Part shown: positions 24,433 to 29,742 of the stretch, piece after piece | Layout of the letters: the number at the start of each line of letters is the position of its first letter | Numbering within the stretch: position 1 is the stretch's first letter | NCBI GenBank assembly: GCA_023447335.1 | Contig: JAEXOD010000067.1 | Span: forward strand, 1-29,742 | DNA: 29,742 bases | Source: Bacteroidota bacterium | GTDB lineage: Bacteria; Bacteroidota; Ignavibacteria; Ignavibacteriales; Melioribacteraceae | Direction: 5' to 3' | Position numbers and translations under genes: made by a program | Notes under the pieces: model-generated | Databases searched by the model: none | Told to the model about the DNA's origin: nothing | The model's input: the letters and a program-made list of their open reading frames with translations, nothing else

Positions 24433-25449
24433 TTAGTCTTTATAGTTCTCTACGATTTCGATTACTTTTTCTATCTCGTCATTCTTTTCAAACAAATTTT
24501 TAACCATAAATAAATATATTTTTAATTCTTCAATTGCTCCGGAATCAATAAAACCTTGTATTGAGTATTTTAACCTCTCTAAATTTCTGTCTTCTCTTAA
24601 AGATGAAGTTAAATAAAATATACTATCGCTATATGCTCCATAGTTAAAAAACTTTATTCCTAATATATAATGTACTTCTGCTAATGATTTCATGTAATTT
24701 TCAGAATTTCTTAATTGCTTGAAGAAAAGACTTAAGTCGTAATTTTCAATCAATTTTCGTAATATCATCGTCTCATATTTAAAATCAATTTTACCGCTTA
24801 AATTTAAAGTTATATTTTTTTCGTGAATTCTATATTTAACCAAAAATTCATCAACATATTTTGCGTTATATTTTTTTGTAGTAAAAACCCTAGAATAAAA
24901 TTCGTAATCTTGTGCTCTATTAAAATCTTTATTGAAACCACCGATCTCATTGTAAATTTTTCTACTAATTAAACTGCTTCCGTCCGGAATCGGTTGTCCC
25001 ATTATCAAAAAAGATGCTAAATCTTCTTGTCTATTGTACCAATCCGTATAAACAAATTGTCGCAATATTCCTTTATGTTCGTTGAAAGCCAAAAGTTTAC
25101 AATAAAATATATCAGCATCCGGATACTTATTAAGATACTCTACATAAGTCTTTAATATATCCTCATGTAATAAATCGTCATCACCAAGCCATAAAATGTA
25201 GTCCCCTTTTGCTTCTTTTAATACTCTATTTCTTGTATCCGGCGCATTGGTGTGTTCTTTTTTAAAATAACGTATTTTTTTGCTTGGAATACTATTTACG
25301 ACTTCTTCTGTATTATCTGTAGATCCGTCATTAACAACAACAATTTCGTAATTATTATAGCTTTGTGCTAATGCACTTTCTATTGTTTCTTTAATATACT
25401 CGGCTCTATTATAAGTAAAAATACATATCGATATAAACGGTTCTATCAT
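24433..25449 (-). CDS. Family 2 glycosyltransferase
   Basis: 338 residues from the ATG at 25447-25449; a TTG at 25455 would add two. GT-A fold with PFISICIFTYNRAEYIKET, VVVNDGSTDNTEEV, NAPDTRNRVLKEAKGDYILW and the metal-binding WLGDDDLLH, then YEFYSRVF in the acceptor half. The C-terminal ~100 residues are helical and TPR-like (AEVHYILGIKFFNYGAYSDS), as in other transferases of this window. It lies 2 bases before the LpxD-like gene, so transferase, N-acyltransferase and deacetylase form a small operon. Sugar donor unknown. Confidence 0.9.
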   Translation of the reverse strand: MIEPFISICIFTYNRAEYIKETIESALAQSYNNYEIVVVNDGSTDNTEEVVNSIPSKKIRYFKKEHTNAPDTRNRVLKEAKGDYILWLGDDDLLHEDILKTYVEYLNKYPDADIFYCKLLAFNEHKGILRQFVYTDWYNRQEDLASFLIMGQPIPDGSSLISRKIYNEIGGFNKDFNRAQDYEFYSRVFTTKKYNAKYVDEFLVKYRIHEKNITLNLSGKIDFKYETMILRKLIENYDLSLFFKQLRNSENYMKSLAEVHYILGIKFFNYGAYSDSIFYLTSSLREDRNLERLKYSIQGFIDSGAIEELKIYLFMVKNLFEKNDEIEKVIEIVENYKD

Positions 25450-25528
25450 TCGCAAAATTACTTCCTATCTTTATATATTACAAATTAGTAACATTTCTTT
25501 TAATTTCCAAACAATTGTTAGGTGATTT

Positions 25529-26296
25529 CTATAATAAGCTGTCGTCATCAACAACTATTGCTCCGAACTGTTTTTCGGTTTTTATGTAATTTTTTTTAAT
25601 CCTTTCTGCTTGGTCATTTATTATTTTTTCTATTCTTTTAAATGGGGATAACACTTCATCACTCCACATCGAGCCATGGGTTAAAATATGAACGTTTTTC
25701 ATACTTTCGTCATTTAATACGTCTTCTACTCTGCGAAATCTCCACCAACCGGTCGAGTCACTGCAATAATAGAAGTTACTTTTAAAATACTTAGAATAAA
25801 CGTTAATTAACCCTCCGTATCTCTCTTTTTCACAGCTTAAAATAAATTTATTTGTATTGTGAAACGAAAAAGCTTTAATTTGGAAATCATATAGCTTATT
25901 CAAATATTCTAATTCTATTTTAATTGAGTCATCTAATTTACTTTCGTCAGAAATATCAAAAAAATGAGTATCAAAGTGTAAACCTATTTCGTGACCAAGT
26001 GTTTTTATTTTTATTGCTATTTCAAATACCTCTTTTTCTAATAAATTATAAAAATCACAGTGTAATTGAAAGAAATAAGTTGCTTTAATTGATAAATTAC
26101 TCTCCATTTTTGCCATATGCAAAGCTAAATGAGGGGAATAATCCACATCATGCCTCCATAACAAATTTCTGTCCTTATAATCAAACGACTCATGAAAGCT
26201 AATAAACTTAAACCCGTTAGCATTAGCTAACTTAAGTAATTTTAAATAATTATCAAAAGTAAAATCATCAAATCTGTACTTTTCCCTATTTTGCAT
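25529..26296 (-). CDS. NodB-like polysaccharide deacetylase family protein
   Basis: 255 residues. The metal-binding pattern of the family is present in a variant form: LLWRHDVDYSPHLALHMAK (45-63), with Asp50, Asp52, His56 and His60, then GHEIGLHFDTHFFD (101-114), and ILTHGSMW near the end in place of the usual final histidine motif. This subgroup, opening with WRHDVD, is common in surface-glycan loci and is thought to deacetylate sugars, although activity is seldom shown. There is no signal peptide, so it acts in the cytoplasm. The ATG at 26294-26296 is 23 bases after a minus-strand TATAAT (26315-26320), which may be its promoter. About 80 bases separate it from the GT2 gene. Confidence 0.85.
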   Translation of the reverse strand: MQNREKYRFDDFTFDNYLKLLKLANANGFKFISFHESFDYKDRNLLWRHDVDYSPHLALHMAKMESNLSIKATYFFQLHCDFYNLLEKEVFEIAIKIKTLGHEIGLHFDTHFFDISDESKLDDSIKIELEYLNKLYDFQIKAFSFHNTNKFILSCEKERYGGLINVYSKYFKSNFYYCSDSTGWWRFRRVEDVLNDESMKNVHILTHGSMWSDEVLSPFKRIEKIINDQAERIKKNYIKTEKQFGAIVVDDDSLL

Positions 26297-26520
26297 ACAT
26301 ACTTACCAAAAATTATTATATTTAAATTGTGTATTCTTAAAATAAACAAAAAATATTAATTATTCCACATAAATTAATTTATTTTATTTTAAGACGTTTT
26401 TATCTTCTTATCAAAAAATTCTTAGTTAACTAGAAATTTTTACATTAATTTTTATATTAAAGCAAAAATATCTGCATCACTGTTTATATCCGAATGTTAA
26501 GTGTTTATTACACAAATTCA
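26297..26520. other. AT-rich spacer
   Basis: No gene seen. It probably holds the minus-strand promoter of the deacetylase gene; TATAAT at 26315-26320 is the only candidate -10, without a good -35. Plus-strand codons just before the DUF4143-like remnant read open but are not convincingly related to it. Confidence 0.35.
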
Positions 26521-26714
26521 CAAATTTTTACTTTTGGAGAACTTACGATAGGCAAGAGATTGATTTAATTGGTGAGAATAACGGACAACTTACCGCCTAT
26601 GAGATTAAACACAACAAGCAACATGTGCCAATACCGGCAGCATGGGCAAAAACATACATTAATAGTAAATTTGAAGTAATAAACAATAAAAACTATCTGA
26701 ATTTTTTAGCATAA
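26521..26714 (+). pseudogene. C-terminal remnant of a DUF4143-type ATP-binding protein
   Basis: The plus strand encodes TNFYFWRTYDRQEIDLIGEN, then GQLTAYEIKHNKQ, and ends in INNKNYLNFLA with a TAA at 26712-26714. This is the typical tail of AAA-ATPase proteins with a C-terminal DUF4143 region. There the WRTYDxQEIDLI and AYEIK segments form a PD-(D/E)xK nuclease-like core. Full proteins have about 380-400 residues; only about 64 remain, and upstream codons show neither the ATPase part nor a start. These genes are often duplicated and decay. It sits between two minus-strand genes and is probably not expressed. Confidence 0.75.
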
Positions 26715-26715
26715 A

Positions 26716-27660
26716 CTAAAATAAATTTGCCCAAATTTTCATTGCCGTTTTTAATTTAATCCAATACTCTCCTTCAATATTAAGATTTTCGGCTATTTCC
26801 AAGTAACAATCTTTTACATTTTCGGCTGTTAATTTTATTCTATCTATCTTTTGCCAAAACTCTTCGTTAATAGGCAGCCCGGGTAATTCTTTTTTCAAAT
26901 TTTGCCAAACATTTGAGGCACGTTTATGTAAAATTGAGGGACTTCCGCTGTTCACTGCAAAATCAAGATGATCCATTATTTTTTTTACTATAACTCCGCA
27001 CCAAATATCACCAAATCTATCGAATTCATAATCGCGACCCATTAATAAAAAATACATTGCAGGCGTAAGTTCTCTCTTCCAGGCAATATTCATTCCGCAC
27101 ATAGGGAAAAATTTCCCTTTCGGAATAGTTTTATCACTCCAAATTGGATCGGCTTTAAACCTTTCAAGGGATAATTGTGTAACTGCGTCATAATCCGCAA
27201 TCCCCTTCCATAAACCGTGGTTTAATAAACATTCATTTTTTCGATATAAATTATAATAAGGAACGCCTCTCGGAATAATATTTTCCAAACTACTTTCCCA
27301 TACATTTTCGGCACCGAATGATAGTCTATTTAAATGCGATTCTATAAAGTCTTCGTTAACGGGGAAACAATCATCATCCAAAGTAATAATTACGTCAGCC
27401 CCTAACTTATATGCTTTGTAATAACCAAAAGATCTTACACAGTCAGTTCTTCTTGGAATAATCCAACTATTTTCTCCAAGTTCGTTATCAATATCAAGCC
27501 AACTGAAGTGTAAGACATTAGGATAATTAATGTTAAATGTTTTTTGGGGATTATCTTCTACTACAATAACCGTATAATTTTCAAACTGCCTTTTCCATGC
27601 TTCTAAAAATTCGGTTAAGCAAGTTTCTCTAATAGTCGGTACAACAATTATTACTTTCAT
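26716..27660 (-). CDS. Bacterial homologue of reversibly glycosylated polypeptide / UDP-arabinopyranose mutase (GT75)
   Basis: 314 residues. The protein carries the marks of the plant RGP/UAM family in order: KVIIVVPTIRE at the start, VIITLDDDCFP (90-100) with the DDD site at 95-97, NHGLWKGIADYDAVTQL (147-163), IPKGKFFPMCGMNIAWKREL (179-198), PAMYFLLMG (200-208), GDIWCG (217-222) and HKRASNVWQNLKKE (245-258). Arg140 lies close to where plant enzymes have the reversibly glycosylated arginine. Plant enzymes are about 360 residues and interconvert UDP-arabinopyranose and UDP-arabinofuranose. Here it could supply a furanose donor or another reversible sugar transfer; activity is inferred. It lies 32 bases after the RNA methyltransferase gene on the same strand. 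Confidence 0.85.
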   Translation of the reverse strand: MKVIIVVPTIRETCLTEFLEAWKRQFENYTVIVVEDNPQKTFNINYPNVLHFSWLDIDNELGENSWIIPRRTDCVRSFGYYKAYKLGADVIITLDDDCFPVNEDFIESHLNRLSFGAENVWESSLENIIPRGVPYYNLYRKNECLLNHGLWKGIADYDAVTQLSLERFKADPIWSDKTIPKGKFFPMCGMNIAWKRELTPAMYFLLMGRDYEFDRFGDIWCGVIVKKIMDHLDFAVNSGSPSILHKRASNVWQNLKKELPGLPINEEFWQKIDRIKLTAENVKDCYLEIAENLNIEGEYWIKLKTAMKIWANLF

Positions 27661-27692
27661 TTTAATCCCAAAATAGAATAATATACTTATTC

Positions 27693-29207
27693 TTAACGCT
27701 TTTTCATCAATAGAACTAAAACTTCCAAATTAGCGGAACCGGGGAACATATCAACCGGTGCAATTACCATAGGACGATAACCGAACTGTTCCCATTTTTT
27801 TAATTCTTCCGGAATGTTATCAGTACCGCAAAAAATATGCAACACTTTACTAGGAGTTCTATTCGCCACAGTTTGAATAACCTTTTCTTCAGCCCCCATC
27901 TTAGGCGGATCCAAGATAAAAACTTCATCATATCGAAAACTTTTGGGAACATATTTATCAATATTTGAATTCGTTACTCTCATTGCTAAAAATCTAACAT
28001 TCTTTTTATTTGTAAAGGATACATTTTCTTTGGCTGCTTTAACTCCGTCCAAGTCAGCTTCCATCCCAAAAACATCTGCGTAAGAATCTGCAAGATACTG
28101 TGAAAACAAACCATAGCCGGAATATAGGTCAATTAAAACCTGATCTTTTTGTGGTCTTAAAAGTGCTTTAACTTTTTCCAGAAACAATGGAACAATACTT
28201 TCATTTATTTGGGAGAATGAAGTTGGTAAAAACGAATATTTGTTCCCGTTAAAGTTAACTAGTATTTTATCAGGACCAAAAACATTTTTAAAACTGACGG
28301 GGGCATCAGGTCTTTTGCTTTCAAAATAATAATCTGATTTTGAAGGATCTAAATATATGTAAACCCCTTTTATATTACTTTTAAGTTTTTTCAATTCCTC
28401 GGCAAGCAATTTAATTTTTCGAACATTATCCGCATTCATTATATGGATATTAAAAACAACCGAAAAATCGTTATATGTACCTCTTATTATAACATAGTTT
28501 AGTGATTTACCTATAATATGGTAAGCGGGTTGATTTATCTTCTCTGCAATATAGAAGTATATATCTTTATGTTCATTAGGTTCAAGGGCACTTACGCTAA
28601 TTAAATTATTGTAGTTAACCACATTTTCTTCCGTAAATACCAAAGTAAACTTCCCTTTGTCAATATTTATTCTACGTTTAGTAGTAGTACGATAATTTCG
28701 GTTTTTGGGCGATTTAATTACTTTTTCGACCTTGCAATCAATTGAATTCTTTTTTAAGAAATCATTTAATGCTGTTTCTTTTATTTTGATCTCGTGATCG
28801 TATTCAAGTAATGCAAGGGGCTCAATATTTAAATAATTTTTGTTTTCAGTAATATGTTTAGGAATTTGACGCTTAACATAATCCGAAAAATATTTTAGAT
28901 CGGCAATTGTCTCATTTTTTTTAGTTTCTTGCTTATTAAAAGCAGGTTTAATAAAACGAGGTTTTTCGTGTTTTTTTTCAATTGAAGATTTAGGTTTGTG
29001 TACATTCTTTTCCCCTTCAATTTCTACACTTTTGTTTATTTTTTCTTTATCTACCGGTCTTTCTTTTATCTCATTATTTTTAGGTCTTCTATTTTTATCA
29101 AATTTTTTAAAAAATTTAACTTTATCTCCTTTACTTTCAGAAGATTCATTTTTACTTTTAACAGTATGTCTTTCACTTTTATTGATAGTATTTTCTCTTT
29201 TATCCAC
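27693..29207 (-). CDS. Divergent RNA uracil-C5 methyltransferase (TrmA/RlmD-like)
   Basis: 504 residues from a GTG at 29205-29207. The first ~115 residues are Lys/Glu/Ser-rich and probably disordered. A variable middle part follows, then the family core: PTSFSQINESIVPLF, LIDLYSGYGLFSQYLAD (SAM binding), VFGMEADLDGVKAAKENV, ILDPPKMG (Asp433) and the end DMFPGSANLEVLVLL. Family members methylate uridine in tRNA or 23S rRNA through a Cys attack. Here the usual SCNP motif is replaced by FCGTDNIPEEL, though Cys460 remains. No iron-sulphur cysteine cluster is visible. The basic tail could aid RNA binding. It is likely a housekeeping gene at the edge of the glycan island. It is transcribed divergently from the MlaE-like gene. 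Confidence 0.8.
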   Translation of the reverse strand: MDKRENTINKSERHTVKSKNESSESKGDKVKFFKKFDKNRRPKNNEIKERPVDKEKINKSVEIEGEKNVHKPKSSIEKKHEKPRFIKPAFNKQETKKNETIADLKYFSDYVKRQIPKHITENKNYLNIEPLALLEYDHEIKIKETALNDFLKKNSIDCKVEKVIKSPKNRNYRTTTKRRINIDKGKFTLVFTEENVVNYNNLISVSALEPNEHKDIYFYIAEKINQPAYHIIGKSLNYVIIRGTYNDFSVVFNIHIMNADNVRKIKLLAEELKKLKSNIKGVYIYLDPSKSDYYFESKRPDAPVSFKNVFGPDKILVNFNGNKYSFLPTSFSQINESIVPLFLEKVKALLRPQKDQVLIDLYSGYGLFSQYLADSYADVFGMEADLDGVKAAKENVSFTNKKNVRFLAMRVTNSNIDKYVPKSFRYDEVFILDPPKMGAEEKVIQTVANRTPSKVLHIFCGTDNIPEELKKWEQFGYRPMVIAPVDMFPGSANLEVLVLLMKKR

Positions 29208-29366
29208 TTTTCACACAAATTAATATATAAACAAAATATTAATATAAAAAAATAAATTCAATTTCTAAACTTGTATATTAAAAAAGATTTTTTAAGATTG
29301 AATAAAAAAGAATTCATATTTGTTACATTATTTTTTATCTTTAAATATTAAATAAGAAAACTTTTG
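29208..29366. promoter_or_regulatory. Divergent intergenic region between the RNA methyltransferase and mlaE-like genes
   Basis: About 160 very AT-rich bases between two diverging genes, so it should contain promoters for both. I cannot single out reliable boxes by eye. Confidence 0.3.
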
Positions 29367-29742
29367 ATGAAAATACCCGAACTTATATCGGTTAGAAAGC
29401 CGACTTTCAAACAGTCGCTTTACAATTTTTTTGTAACTTTAAGCGGTTTAACCGTTTTCACTATTCGTTTTTTTAAGGAAGTTTTTCTTCCTCCTTATGA
29501 AATAGGAGAAATCCGAAAGCACATGGACGAATTGGGAGTAAAGACATTTCCTATAGTAAGTATAACCGGAATAGTTATCGGTTTAGTGCTTGGTTTACAA
29601 AGTTATCCTGTTTTACAACGTTTTGGTGCTACTGATTTTTTGCCTGCCATGGTTTCTATTTCAGCCGTTAGGGAACTAGCTCCTGTAATAACAGCTCTTA
29701 TTTTTGCAGGTCGAGTAAGCTCAGGTATTGGTGCAGAACTTG
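29367..29742 (+). CDS. mlaE: MlaE/YrbE-type ABC transporter permease, N-terminal part (runs off the right edge)
   Basis: Starts at the ATG 29367-29369 and is open to the window end (125 codons). Residues show the family's amphipathic N-terminus (SVRKPTFKQSLYNFFVTLSG), an interfacial LPPYEIGEIRKHMDELGVKT, then FPIVSITGIVIGLVLGLQ, and the signature SAVRELAPVITALIFAGRVSSGIGAEL, which is strongly diagnostic of MlaE. These permeases move phospholipids or related lipids between membranes in Gram-negative bacteria, with an ATPase (MlaF) and an MCE protein (MlaD) usually encoded next. It is probably unrelated to the glycan genes. Confidence 0.93.
   Translation, partial: MKIPELISVRKPTFKQSLYNFFVTLSGLTVFTIRFFKEVFLPPYEIGEIRKHMDELGVKTFPIVSITGIVIGLVLGLQSYPVLQRFGATDFLPAMVSISAVRELAPVITALIFAGRVSSGIGAEL

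Noticed and set aside
28996..29255. Two plus-strand frames rich in Phe, Ser and Leu
   Set aside because: Antisense of the Lys/Glu-rich N-terminus of the RNA methyltransferase; they look hydrophobic only for that reason.

Overview
The window is strongly AT-rich and densely coded. It looks like a chromosome segment from the Bacteroidota/Chlorobiota side of bacteria, possibly Ignavibacteria-like. The pointers are the FeoB N-terminus with its CxxCPVHN motif, a FeoA-DtxR fusion next to feoB, weak ribosome binding sites with frequent TTG starts, and an 'NSEFKIQN'-coding repeat of a kind I associate with that group. This placement is an inference from style and not from a marker gene. I saw no rRNA, tRNA, CRISPR array, complete insertion sequence or phage module.

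Layout. (1) 1-1293, minus strand: iron uptake, with the start of feoB preceded by a membrane-anchored DtxR/FeoA fusion. (2) 1294-2786: a sparse stretch with a possible gene remnant and a YdjM-like membrane protein. (3) 2875-15980, minus strand: one tightly packed run of six genes made of TPR repeats and glycosyltransferase (GT) domains. In transcription order these are TPR-GT4-GT4, GT2-methyltransferase-GT2, a five-repeat TPR protein, SunS-like GT2-TPR, TPR-GT-TPR-GT and an EamA transporter. Together they carry at least seven GT domains in four polypeptides. (4) 15981-16132: a divergent promoter region. (5) 16133-22849, plus strand: nine overlapping or abutting genes for an unusual sugar. They are two FdtA-type ketoisomerases, a VOC protein, a NeuD-like acyltransferase, a frameshifted glycosidase-like propeller protein, FkbH, an acyl carrier protein, a FemAB/GNAT-like protein and a DegT-type aminotransferase. 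(6) 22850-26296, minus strand: PIG-L deacetylase, LpxD-like N-acyltransferase and a GT2, preceded by a NodB-like deacetylase. (7) 26297-26715: AT-rich spacer with a DUF4143-type gene remnant. (8) 26716-29207, minus strand: a bacterial relative of plant reversibly glycosylated polypeptide/UDP-arabinopyranose mutase (GT75) and a divergent RNA uracil-C5 methyltransferase. (9) 29367 to the end, plus strand: start of an MlaE-type permease.

How the genes may work together (inference). The plus-strand operon would turn a dTDP-4-keto-6-deoxyhexose into a 3-amino sugar by isomerase and aminotransferase. FkbH and the acyl carrier protein would load a small hydroxyacyl group, and an acyltransferase would put it on the amine. 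The minus-strand GT/TPR genes would then polymerise or attach glycans. No Wzx, Wzy, WaaL or initiating polyprenyl-phosphate sugar transferase is present, and the TPR-GT and SunS-like architectures are familiar from cytoplasmic protein glycosylation. A protein-glycosylation island is therefore at least as likely as an O-antigen or capsule locus. The RmlA/RmlB steps are not in the window.
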